A program made the position numbers and the translations under genes. 6,624 nucleotides of DNA from JBGPIK01 sp041484845 (GTDB lineage Bacteria; Desulfobacterota; Binatia; UBA9968). The notes beneath the pieces were generated by a model. It ran no database searches, had not been told where the DNA came from, and saw nothing but the letters and a program-made list of their open reading frames with translations. Numbering within the stretch: position 1 is the first letter of the stretch; each line of letters opens with the position of its first letter. The stretch lies in the NCBI GenBank assembly GCA_041484845.1, contig JBGPIK010000380.1, positions 1-6,624 on the forward strand. The letters are read 5' to 3'. Below are positions 1 to 6,593 of this stretch, piece after piece.

Positions 1-1836
1 CCAGATGGCGAGAAAAAAGCCCACGGTCCAAATGAGAATCGAGATCGTCCGCTGCCGAGCCACTTCGGGTGCAACCTCAACGGCGATTTCCCAAGCGGCG
101 AGAGCGGCTTTAGGCTTCTCGCGGCCCATCGTATCTTTGCCGAGCTGAACCAAACACAATAGGAACGTCGGAATCCCGATCGCCCAAGGAAACAGGCCGG
201 CGCGGAAGCCGAAATTCCGGCTCTGCAAGAGCGCCAGGGCGAGGACAGCTGCAACAATGACAGTGAAGAACGCGGCTGACCCAAAGCGCAAACCGCCCGC
301 CCTGGATTCCTCGACCTTGGCTTGAGCTTTGGATACTGAGACGGGCTTCTCCCGTTCTTCCCTTTTCTTCTTGATGATCGGATAAACGATGCCGAGCAAG
401 ATTATGGCAAAGATAATCAGCACACCAGGACGTCCAAGCCAGGCAGCCCCGTAATTATCGGTCGATAGAAACAGCCGGTTCTCGGCCAGCGGTCCTAGAA
501 CAAGGCCGAGCAGCACCGGCGGGCGCGGCCACTCCAATTTTTCTAGGACCCATCCTAAGGCGCCGAAGAAAAGCACGACGAGCATGTCCTCGAAGGCGTT
601 TTTCTCAGCGAAAGCGCCTAGGTAAATCAACACCAAAATAATGGGAATAATGAGACTGCCCCGGATCTGCGTGATCCTAGCCAAGGGCTTGAGAAAAAGA
701 AAACAGACCCCCACCGTAATTATGTTGGAAATAATAATGACCCAGACAAAGGAGAAAGTTAGGCTGAGGTGACCCTTGGGTTCCGGAATCAACATGTCGG
801 GGCCCGGCACGATGCCTTGGATAATGAACGCGCCGAGGAGGATAGCCATGATCACGCTTGCGGGCACGCCGAATGCAATGGTCGTAATCAAACTTCCACC
901 CAGTGTAGAGTTATTAGCCGCGCCGGGACCTAAAACTCCCTCCACCGCGCCTTTCCCAAAGCGTTCTTTATTCGGAGAGCTTTGTACCGCGTGAGCATAG
1001 GCGAGCCACTGAGTAGTCGCCGCCCCCATGCCGGGAATGATGGCCGTGAATGTGCCGAGGGCGCTGCAGCGGATCACCAACCACCAATGGCGAAACGTAT
1101 CTTTGACACCCTGCATCACGCCGCCTAGTTCTTCCACTTCTTGCGTAGCGATGCTGGTTCCCAACACGGCCAATTCGATGGTCTCGGGAATCGCGTAGAA
1201 TCCAATCGTAATGGGAACGAGCCCGACACCGTCCCAAAGAAAAAGCTGGTTGAAGGTGAATCGTTGGGTGCCGGAAATCGGGTCCAGGCCGATTGTCGCA
1301 AGCATCAGTCCAATTCCCCCGGCAATGATGCCTTTAAGCTGGTCCTCGCCACTGAGCGACGCGACGAAGGTGATGCCCAAGAGCGAAAGCATGAAGAATT
1401 CGGGAGAGCCGAAGGAGAGAACTAAGGGTCGGACGATAGGGACGGCGACTGCAATCGCGACAGCGCCGAATATGGCTCCTACGAGAGAGCTCATCAACAC
1501 GGCGCCAAGAGCCCTCCCGGCCTCGCCGTTGCGCGCCATAGCGTGGCCGTCGACGATTGTTGATGCCGTCGTCGGTTCACCGGGGACTCCAAAGAGGACG
1601 GACGTGATGTCCCCGGTCGTTGCCGTCACCGCGGTCATTCCTAAAAGGAAGGCAAAGGCTTCGACGGCGGACATTTTAAAGACGAAGGGTAGCATCAGCG
1701 CCATCGCGGTCGGTCCGCCAAGTCCCGGCAAAATGCCGACGACAAAGCCGATAGCTATGCCAATGCACATCAGGCTGAAGGTGGACCAGTTAAAGCATAG
1801 AGCCAGGCCCGTGCCCAAGGCGTTGATCATATCCAT
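1..1836 (-). CDS. tctA: TTT-family permease, TctA domain with TctB-like C-terminal extension (3' end cut by window edge)
   Basis: Large membrane subunit of a tripartite tricarboxylate transporter, an ion-gradient-driven importer in the inner membrane that accepts a carboxylate from a periplasmic TctC-type protein. The frame gives 612 residues without a stop before the left edge. The TctA part (about 1-488) is a run of hydrophobic segments with the internally repeated family motifs: a GILPGLGG loop (34-41) echoed by AIIPGMGA (265-272), the GVPGEPTTAST loop (83-93) followed by DGHAMARNGEAGRALG (96-111), and GPGAANNSTLGG (303-314). A charged linker rich in K, R and E (489-513) leads to at least three more hydrophobic segments (about 521-538, 547-565, 598-612) resembling TctB, normally a separate small subunit. 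The ATG at 1836 follows AAGGAG (1850-1855) at a long 13-nt spacing. It lies 67 nt after the tctC stop, with no terminator between, so the two are probably co-transcribed. Family call is secure; the substrate is unknown. Confidence 0.93.
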   Translation of the reverse strand, partial: MDMINALGTGLALCFNWSTFSLMCIGIAIGFVVGILPGLGGPTAMALMLPFVFKMSAVEAFAFLLGMTAVTATTGDITSVLFGVPGEPTTASTIVDGHAMARNGEAGRALGAVLMSSLVGAIFGAVAIAVAVPIVRPLVLSFGSPEFFMLSLLGITFVASLSGEDQLKGIIAGGIGLMLATIGLDPISGTQRFTFNQLFLWDGVGLVPITIGFYAIPETIELAVLGTSIATQEVEELGGVMQGVKDTFRHWWLVIRCSALGTFTAIIPGMGAATTQWLAYAHAVQSSPNKERFGKGAVEGVLGPGAANNSTLGGSLITTIAFGVPASVIMAILLGAFIIQGIVPGPDMLIPEPKGHLSLTFSFVWVIIISNIITVGVCFLFLKPLARITQIRGSLIIPIILVLIYLGAFAEKNAFEDMLVVLFFGALGWVLEKLEWPRPPVLLGLVLGPLAENRLFLSTDNYGAAWLGRPGVLIIFAIILLGIVYPIIKKKREEREKPVSVSKAQAKVEESRAGGLRFGSAAFFTVIVAAVLALALLQSRNFGFRAGLFPWAIGIPTFLLCLVQLGKDTMGREKPKAALAAWEIAVEVAPEVARQRTISILIWTVGFFLAIW

Positions 1837-1903
1837 AATGAAAACCTAACTCCTTCCGTGAGAGGCTGTTGTATCTATGCAGTAAAATCTCGCCGCGATT
1901 CTC

Positions 1904-2929
1904 CTAGTTGTAAAGAATGTCTTTGAGCTTGGTGATCAGTCCGGGATCGAGCTTGAACAGGCCCGCGATGTCTTTCTCGACCTCCTCCACGGCGACCGGA
2001 TCGACATTAAGTTTTGATTTTTGGGCATCGGCGAGGAACTCGGAGTCCTTAAGGGTTGCATCAAAAGCGTTGCGCAACAGTTGAACCCGATCCTTGGGTG
2101 TTCCCGGGGGCAGAGTGTAGGTACGAACGATGTCGCTGTCCCCGTGGATGCCGACCTCGATCAGCTTGCGAGCCTCGTCGGTTTTCGCCAATTTTATCGC
2201 TTGCGGAACCTGCGGAAGGTCGGGATGACTTCTGCGATTGGCCTGGAGGACGACGACGGCTTCGCCGGTATCTAACGCTTTGCGCCATGTGACGCTGACG
2301 GAATCCCAACCCCAACAGCCGCCTGCGACCTCGCCACTCTCAGCGGCGAGTCTAACATCGGCGGTGCCTTTATAACCGGTGACGAGTTGAATCGGCAAAC
2401 CCAACGCCGCCTTCAATAACCGTGTCGCGTTATCGGGCGTTGAAGTGCCGGGGGCGATGCCGCCCATTTTTACCGGTGTTTTCGCGGCCATCCACTTCTC
2501 GACGCTTGTAATGCCACTCGCTTTGGTCAGTGCGCAGACGACATGGTCGGTGATCGGCGCGCCGATGAATTCAAACTTGCGCGCGTCGAATTCAATTCCC
2601 TTCTGTCCGAGAACCTGCCCGAGGAAGAGACCACCGATAAAATGGCCGATCGTCAGACCATCGGGCTTAGCGACCTTGTATACGTGGTTGGCTGCAATTA
2701 GACTTCCTGCGCCGGTCATATTTTCCACTACGACCGAGGGTTGTCCCGGAATGTGTTTGCCGATATGGCGCGCGATGGCGCGTGCGTAAGTATCGAATCC
2801 TCCTCCCGCGGAGAAACCCACAACGATACGAATGTTTTTCCCTCTGTAAAATTCCTCTGCGGATGCCGCCATCAATAGCGAGGGAAAAAGAATCGCTACC
2901 GCCGTTAAACCACACAGTTTTTTCATCAT
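1904..2929 (-). CDS. tctC: TTT-family periplasmic solute-binding protein (TctC/Bug family)
   Basis: Periplasmic receptor that captures a small carboxylate-type ligand and delivers it to the TctA/TctB membrane unit encoded just downstream. With the start at 2929 it has 341 residues, slightly above the usual 300-330. Residues 1-24 form a Sec signal peptide: MMKK, a hydrophobic core, then an A22-S23-A24 signal peptidase I site before E25. Family hallmarks are FSAGGGFDTYAR (39-50), VVVENMTGAGSLIAANHVY (67-85), the GYKG...AAESGEV segment (185-201) and PPGTPKDRV (274-282). The frame stays open to an ATG at 2962, but GGAGG at 2940-2944 lies 10 nt before the ATG at 2929, and starting there gives a clean signal peptide; the next ATG (2926) is possible. 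Stop is TAG. The ligand cannot be read from sequence: relatives bind citrate, glutamate, aspartate, nicotinate, terephthalate and others. Cys132 and Cys205 could form a disulfide. Confidence 0.94.
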   Translation of the reverse strand: MMKKLCGLTAVAILFPSLLMAASAEEFYRGKNIRIVVGFSAGGGFDTYARAIARHIGKHIPGQPSVVVENMTGAGSLIAANHVYKVAKPDGLTIGHFIGGLFLGQVLGQKGIEFDARKFEFIGAPITDHVVCALTKASGITSVEKWMAAKTPVKMGGIAPGTSTPDNATRLLKAALGLPIQLVTGYKGTADVRLAAESGEVAGGCWGWDSVSVTWRKALDTGEAVVVLQANRRSHPDLPQVPQAIKLAKTDEARKLIEVGIHGDSDIVRTYTLPPGTPKDRVQLLRNAFDATLKDSEFLADAQKSKLNVDPVAVEEVEKDIAGLFKLDPGLITKLKDILYN

Positions 2930-2939
2930 TGAGGTTGCG

Positions 2940-2944
2940 CCTCC
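2940..2944 (-). promoter_or_regulatory. Shine-Dalgarno sequence that fixes the tctC start
   Basis: GGAGG on the minus strand lies 10 nt upstream of the ATG at 2929. It falls inside the N-terminal extension that would exist if translation began at 2962. This favours the shorter protein, whose N-terminus is then a standard signal peptide. Confidence 0.7.
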
Positions 2945-2947
2945 GAA

Positions 2948-2966
2948 GCGCATGATTATCATTAAG
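2948..2966 (-). promoter_or_regulatory. Fur-box-like sequence in the tctC leader
   Basis: The minus strand reads CTTAATGATAATCATGCGC. Against the classical 19-bp Fur consensus GATAATGATAATCATTATC it matches at 14 of 19 positions, including 13 consecutive bases in the centre. It lies just upstream of the tctC ribosome binding site and downstream of the candidate promoter, where a bound repressor could block transcription. The leader is AT-rich, so chance similarity is possible; regulation by iron is inference only. Confidence 0.3.
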
Positions 2967-3010
2967 AATTTTTTTTCAGCGCTATTTTAGTAGGACGTTA
3001 AGTAGCCGAG

Positions 3011-3039
3011 GCTATATATGATTAGCTGGAAGAAATCAA
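3011..3039 (-). promoter_or_regulatory. Candidate sigma70-type promoter for tctC-tctA
   Basis: Minus-strand TTGATT (3034-3039, -35, 4 of 6 consensus bases) and TATAGC (3011-3016, -10, 4 of 6) are separated by 17 nt. This would start transcription near 3004 and give a leader of about 75 nt. A second possible -10, TAAAAT, lies nearer the gene but has no good -35 at the usual distance. Confidence 0.35.
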
Positions 3040-3105
3040 TGAAACGGTCCTTTCGTTAGACGCGCGGATTCAATCATTGTCACCGCATGCACGGCTTGTT
3101 AAACC

Positions 3106-3113
3106 TGTCGACA
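3106..3113. promoter_or_regulatory. Perfect 8-bp palindrome next to the plus-strand promoter, possible operator half or core
   Basis: TGTCGACA is a perfect palindrome ending 4 nt before the candidate -35 of the dehydrogenase promoter. The TGT/ACA edges resemble operator cores of GntR- and LysR-type regulators, which often control such catabolic genes. The arms do not extend as a longer uninterrupted palindrome and no regulator gene is present in the window, so this is only a candidate. Confidence 0.2.
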
Positions 3114-3117
3114 CGGA

Positions 3118-3146
3118 TTGTTTTCACAGTAACAGATCTTTAGAAT
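3118..3146 (+). promoter_or_regulatory. Candidate sigma70-type promoter for the dehydrogenase-aminotransferase operon
   Basis: TTGTTT (3118-3123, 3 of 6 consensus bases) and TAGAAT (3141-3146, 5 of 6) are 17 nt apart. Transcription would begin near 3153, giving a leader of about 54 nt. Another TAGAAT occurs at 3176-3181 but lacks a recognisable -35. Confidence 0.4.
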
Positions 3147-3206
3147 ATCTCGACGCATGAGAATCCGTTTGGTGGTAGAATAATTCGGCGCTCAAGGGAT
3201 CTGTGT

Positions 3207-4697
3207 ATGTCTGATGCTCGCAAAAATTATATCGACGGCCATTGGCTTGAGGCGAAGACGAGAAAGACATTTGAAAATCGCAACCCGGCTAATCAGCATG
3301 ATCTGATCGGTGTCTTTCCGGTTTCGGGCGCGGAAGATGTGGCCCAAGCCGTTCACGCGGCGAAAAAGGCGCACGCTCGTTGGCGTCTGGTGCCGGCGCC
3401 GAAGCGTGGTGAGATTCTCTATCGCGTAGGCGATCTCCTGCGCAAACACAAAGAAGAAATCGCTCGAGCGATGACCCGCGAGATGGGGAAAATCCTAATT
3501 GAAACTCGCGGTGATGTGCAGGAGGGGATCGACACGGCTGAATATGTGGCCGGCGAAGGCCGGCGTCTTTTCGGCGCTACCGCTCCGTCCGAACTCCCCG
3601 ACAAATTTGCCATGTCCGTGCGCGTGCCGATCGGAGTCTGTGCGTTGATTACGCCATGGAATTTTCCTATGGCGATTCCCACTTGGAAGATGTTTCCGGC
3701 TTTGCTTTGCGGCAATACGGTAGTGTTCAAGCCGGCGGAAGACACGCCCCACACGGCAGTCCGGCTTGTGGAAATTCTTGCCGAGGCTGGAGTGCCCCCA
3801 GGCGTGGTGAATTTGGTTCATGGCCGGGGCGAAGAAACGGGAGCGGCCCTGGTGCGCCATTCAGATGTAAGGCTCGTTTCTTTCACGGGTTCTGCGGCCG
3901 TGGGACGGGAAATTGCTTCGGTTTGCGGCCAGAATCTGAAACGTGTGTCGTTGGAACTCGGCGGCAAAAACGCGCAGATCGTGATGGAAGATGCGGATTT
4001 AAGTCTCGCCTTGGAGGGCGCCCTCTGGGGCGCGTTCGGCACCACCGGGCAGCGCTGCACAGCGACCAGCCGACTTATCCTGCATCGCGATATTAAAAAA
4101 CAACTGACTGAGATGCTCATGGCCCGAGGTGAAAAGATTAAAATGGGCGACGGCTTGGACGAAAGCGTCGAGATGGGTCCGCTGATCAATCGGGAGGCGC
4201 GCGAAAAGGTGCATCGCTACGTTCAAATCGGCAAGGCGGAAGGGGCTCGGCTGCTCATCGGGGGAGCGATTTACGATGAAGGAAACTGGGCCGACGGTTA
4301 TTTCTATCGTCCAACGATCTTCGATCAGGTGATTCCGTCCATGCGCATCGCGCAGGAGGAAATCTTTGGGCCGGTGCTTTCGATCATCGAGGTTAACAGT
4401 TTTGAAGAGGCGATCGACGTGCTGAACGCAACGGCCTACGGGCTATCGAGCTCTATTTATACGCGCGATGTCGGGCGCGCCTTTCGCGCCATGAGAGATA
4501 TCGAGGCCGGGATTACCTATATCAACGGTCCCACCATTGGTGCCGAAGTCCATCTGCCCTTCGGCGGCGTTAAAGATACCGGCAACGGACATCGAGAGGC
4601 GGGTACGACGGTGTACGACATCTTCAGTGAGTGGAAGTCGATCTATGTCGATTATTCTGGAAAGCTGCAGAGGGCGCAGATTGATAATGCCGAATAA
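3207..4697 (+). CDS. NAD-dependent aldehyde dehydrogenase, ALDH7-like, probably acting on a semialdehyde
   Basis: Cytosolic enzyme oxidising an aldehyde to a carboxylic acid. The 496 residues match the normal family length and all active-site elements are present: N152 in TPWNF, K175 in KPAED, the FTGS cofactor loop (226-229), the general base E250 in LELGG, the catalytic C284 in GQRCT, and EEIFGP (384-389). The 34-residue E-to-C and 23-residue N-to-K distances equal those of classical ALDHs. E178, where NAD-type ALDHs bind the adenosine ribose, suggests NAD+ over NADP+. The C-terminal part (AEVHLPFGG at 446-454, then a long EWKS...LQRAQID tail) recalls a bacterial group related to alpha-aminoadipic semialdehyde dehydrogenase (ALDH7); succinic semialdehyde dehydrogenase is an alternative. 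AAGGGA (3194-3199) lies 7 nt before the ATG. The downstream aminotransferase suggests that a semialdehyde from transamination is its substrate. Exact substrate is unproven. Confidence 0.95.
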   Translation: MSDARKNYIDGHWLEAKTRKTFENRNPANQHDLIGVFPVSGAEDVAQAVHAAKKAHARWRLVPAPKRGEILYRVGDLLRKHKEEIARAMTREMGKILIETRGDVQEGIDTAEYVAGEGRRLFGATAPSELPDKFAMSVRVPIGVCALITPWNFPMAIPTWKMFPALLCGNTVVFKPAEDTPHTAVRLVEILAEAGVPPGVVNLVHGRGEETGAALVRHSDVRLVSFTGSAAVGREIASVCGQNLKRVSLELGGKNAQIVMEDADLSLALEGALWGAFGTTGQRCTATSRLILHRDIKKQLTEMLMARGEKIKMGDGLDESVEMGPLINREAREKVHRYVQIGKAEGARLLIGGAIYDEGNWADGYFYRPTIFDQVIPSMRIAQEEIFGPVLSIIEVNSFEEAIDVLNATAYGLSSSIYTRDVGRAFRAMRDIEAGITYINGPTIGAEVHLPFGGVKDTGNGHREAGTTVYDIFSEWKSIYVDYSGKLQRAQIDNAE

Positions 4698-4730
4698 GCC
4701 AGACAGCCGAGAATCCAAGGCGAGAGACTG

Positions 4731-4735
4731 GGGAG
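4731..4735 (+). promoter_or_regulatory. Ribosome binding site of the aminotransferase, tight spacing
   Basis: GGGAG ends 4 nt before the ATG at 4740. The TTG at 4737 is in the same frame but would leave only 1 nt, so ATG is the better start. The spacing is shorter than usual, which may lower initiation or couple it to translation of the dehydrogenase ending at 4697. Confidence 0.45.
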
Positions 4736-4739
4736 ATTG

Positions 4740-6065
4740 ATGCAAATACCACAAATCAAAATTAAACCTCCTGGACCGAAAGCCAGGCAAATCATCGATC
4801 GTGACCGTCATTTTACAGCGCCGGCCTATGGGCGAGTTTATCCGCTGGTTGTGAAAGAAGGGCGCGGATGCGCCGTCGAAGATGTGGATGGCAACGTTTA
4901 TCTCGATTTTATGGCAGGCATAGCCGTGGCCAGTACCGGTCATTCGCACCCCAAAGTGATTGCAGCGATTGAACAGCAAGCGCGGAAATTTCTTCATATC
5001 TGCGGCAGTGATTTTTACTATGAAGCGATGGTGGAGCTTGCAGAGAAACTCGCCCGGCTCGCGCCCGGTCCGTCGGCGAAAAGGGTTTTTTTGACCAACT
5101 CCGGCACCGAGGCCATAGAAGCTGCTTTCAAGCTCGCGCGCTTCGCGACTAAACGTCAACACGTCGTCGCTTTCCTCGGCGCTTTTCACGGTAGGACCAT
5201 GGGCTCCCTGTCACTAACGGCAAGCCGGGCTTCACACCGAGCGCAATTTTCGCCGCTCGTTCCCGATGTCCACCATGTTCCATTCGCCTATTGCCATCGT
5301 TGTCCGTACCACCTCGAGCACGCTTCCTGCGGCACCGAATGCGTCAATTACCTGGAAAAAATGCTCTTTCGCCACGAAGTCGCGCCGGAAGAAGTTGCCG
5401 CCATTTTCGTTGAACCGATTCAAGGTGAAGGCGGGTATGTAGTGCCCCCTGATGAATTTCTGCCGATGCTACAGGATCTTTGCCGGCGTCACGGTATTCT
5501 TTTAGTAGCCGATGAAATTCAGTCGGGATTCGGGCGCACCGGCAAAATGTTTGCCTGCGAGCATTGGGGTGTTGAACCCGATATTCTCTGTGTCGCGAAG
5601 GGCATTGCCAGTGGTATGCCGCTTGGGGCCATGATCGCGCGCGAGGAAATCAGCACCTGGACGCGCGGCACCCATGGTTCAACCTTCGGTGGAAATCCGG
5701 TCGCTTGTGCGGCTGCGCTAGCTACCGTTGAGATCATCGAACAGGGGTTGGTTAAAAATGCCGCGGCGCAGGGAAGCTATCTCAAAGAGCGGCTGCTTGA
5801 ATTAAAAGCCCTGCATCCGGTCATCAGCGATGTCCGTGGCCTGGGTCTCATGGTCGGCGTGGAATTCCAGCGGACGGACGGCAGTCGCGCACCCGACGTT
5901 AAGCTGCGCGATGAAGTTATGCGCAAGTGCTTTGAGTCGGGCCTGCTCTTGTTGAGCTGCGGTGAAAGCACGCTGCGCTGGTGTCCGCCGCTAATCGTCA
6001 CACGCGCGGAAATAAGCACGGCCGTGGAAATTTTTACATCGGTTCTGAAGGCTGGGACGGATTAA
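4740..6065 (+). CDS. Class III PLP-dependent omega-aminotransferase (GABA/ornithine/lysine type)
   Basis: Moves the terminal amino group of an omega-amino acid to a keto acid (commonly 2-oxoglutarate), yielding a semialdehyde. The 441 residues fit the family. Visible residues: SGTEA (121-125) holding the PLP phosphate, F149-H150-G151-R152 with F149 positioned to stack on PLP, E225 in VEPIQGEGG, D258 and Q261 in ADEIQSGFGRTG, the Schiff-base K287, T315 in STFGGNP and R413 in LRWCPPL for the alpha-carboxylate. I61 (in GIAV) and R152 align by eye with the E. coli GabT pair I50/R141 that contacts the GABA carboxylate, favouring a GABA-like substrate, though acetylornithine-type enzymes share much of this. 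Unusual for GabT is a cysteine-rich segment, C185-x2-C188-x8-C197-x3-C201. It follows the dehydrogenase by 42 nt in an apparent operon. Class III membership is certain; GABA, 5-aminovalerate, ornithine and lysine are all possible substrates, and some relatives are racemases. Confidence 0.94.
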   Translation: MQIPQIKIKPPGPKARQIIDRDRHFTAPAYGRVYPLVVKEGRGCAVEDVDGNVYLDFMAGIAVASTGHSHPKVIAAIEQQARKFLHICGSDFYYEAMVELAEKLARLAPGPSAKRVFLTNSGTEAIEAAFKLARFATKRQHVVAFLGAFHGRTMGSLSLTASRASHRAQFSPLVPDVHHVPFAYCHRCPYHLEHASCGTECVNYLEKMLFRHEVAPEEVAAIFVEPIQGEGGYVVPPDEFLPMLQDLCRRHGILLVADEIQSGFGRTGKMFACEHWGVEPDILCVAKGIASGMPLGAMIAREEISTWTRGTHGSTFGGNPVACAAALATVEIIEQGLVKNAAAQGSYLKERLLELKALHPVISDVRGLGLMVGVEFQRTDGSRAPDVKLRDEVMRKCFESGLLLLSCGESTLRWCPPLIVTRAEISTAVEIFTSVLKAGTD

Positions 6066-6107
6066 AACTCGTGGCTTATTGGTCCATGGGGTCGACTTCG
6101 AGTTGAA

Positions 6108-6593
6108 TTACTGGAGCTTGGATTCAAGCTGCTCGATGAGCTGAGCTATCTCTAAATTGTCTGGATTCAGGCGCAAGGCGCCGCGAAACTCTTCCAGGGC
6201 CTTCTGCAGCATTCCCTTGGCGGAATAAACCCGCCCGAGATTGAGATACGGAAAGTGGCGCGGCTCGTAGCGTTTAGCCTGCTTAGCTTTTTCCAGCCAG
6301 GGCACGGCGTCGTCGAGTCGCTGCTGCTGCATCAGATAAACGCCAATGTCATTGTAGGGATTGCCGAACTCGGGATCGAGTTTGATGGCGATTTCACATT
6401 GGGCAATAGCATCGTCGATTCTTCCCTGGAAACTGTACGCCCAGCCCAAGTATGTATGGGCGTCGGCCGTCGGAAACAGAGAAATGGAGCGCCTATAAAG
6501 ACCAATGGCGTCATCCAATTCTCCGGCCATTTGGTGATTCATGGCTTCGTGGACGAGCGCCATCGCTTTTGCTTTATCTTCCCGCGCCGCCAT
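6108..6593 (-). CDS. Small tetratricopeptide repeat (TPR) protein
   Basis: Predicted soluble scaffold of helix-turn-helix repeats for protein-protein contact; partner unknown. The 161 residues hold four TPR units at about 10-42, 43-76, 77-112 and 113-146, followed by a capping helix. Repeats 2 and 4 are canonical: G, Y, G, A, A and P at positions 8, 11, 15, 20, 27 and 32 (G50, Y53, G57, A62, A69, P74; and G120, Y123, G127, A132, A139, P144). Repeat 3 is about two residues long near KRYEP. There is no signal peptide, membrane segment or extra domain. The ATG at 6593 has only a weak GGGAA upstream, and the frame remains open to the right edge, so a longer N-terminus is possible. It converges with the aminotransferase gene (42-nt gap), so a functional link is not implied. 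Confidence 0.85.
   Translation of the reverse strand: MAAREDKAKAMALVHEAMNHQMAGELDDAIGLYRRSISLFPTADAHTYLGWAYSFQGRIDDAIAQCEIAIKLDPEFGNPYNDIGVYLMQQQRLDDAVPWLEKAKQAKRYEPRHFPYLNLGRVYSAKGMLQKALEEFRGALRLNPDNLEIAQLIEQLESKLQ

Noticed and set aside
1211..1849. 212-codon open frame on the plus strand
   Set aside because: It is the antisense shadow of the tctA gene, with a composition rich in S, P, T, A and K that reflects the complement of hydrophobic codons.
2930..2962. Eleven-residue N-terminal extension of TctC starting at the ATG at 2962
   Set aside because: It would overlap the best Shine-Dalgarno sequence and place polar and charged residues before an otherwise complete signal peptide.
2952..2962. 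ATGATTATCAT inverted repeat as an independent operator
   Set aside because: It is the core of the Fur-box-like site already listed, not a separate signal.
3071..3079. CAATCATTG small inverted repeat in the control region
   Set aside because: Four-base arms are expected by chance in a 277-bp region and it is not at a promoter-relevant position.
4443..5189. Long open frame of 248 codons on the minus strand across the dehydrogenase-aminotransferase junction
   Set aside because: It is antisense to two clear enzyme genes, its product resembles nothing I recognise, and no ribosome binding site or promoter was seen.
6066..6104. Inverted repeat AACTCG / CGAGTT in the convergent gap, considered as a terminator
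   Set aside because: The 6-bp stem has a 27-nt loop and no T-run follows on either strand, so it does not look like an intrinsic terminator.
6115..6130. Hairpin AGCTTG-GATT-CAAGCT near the end of the TPR gene
   Set aside because: It lies within coding sequence, is short and AT-containing, and has no U-tract.
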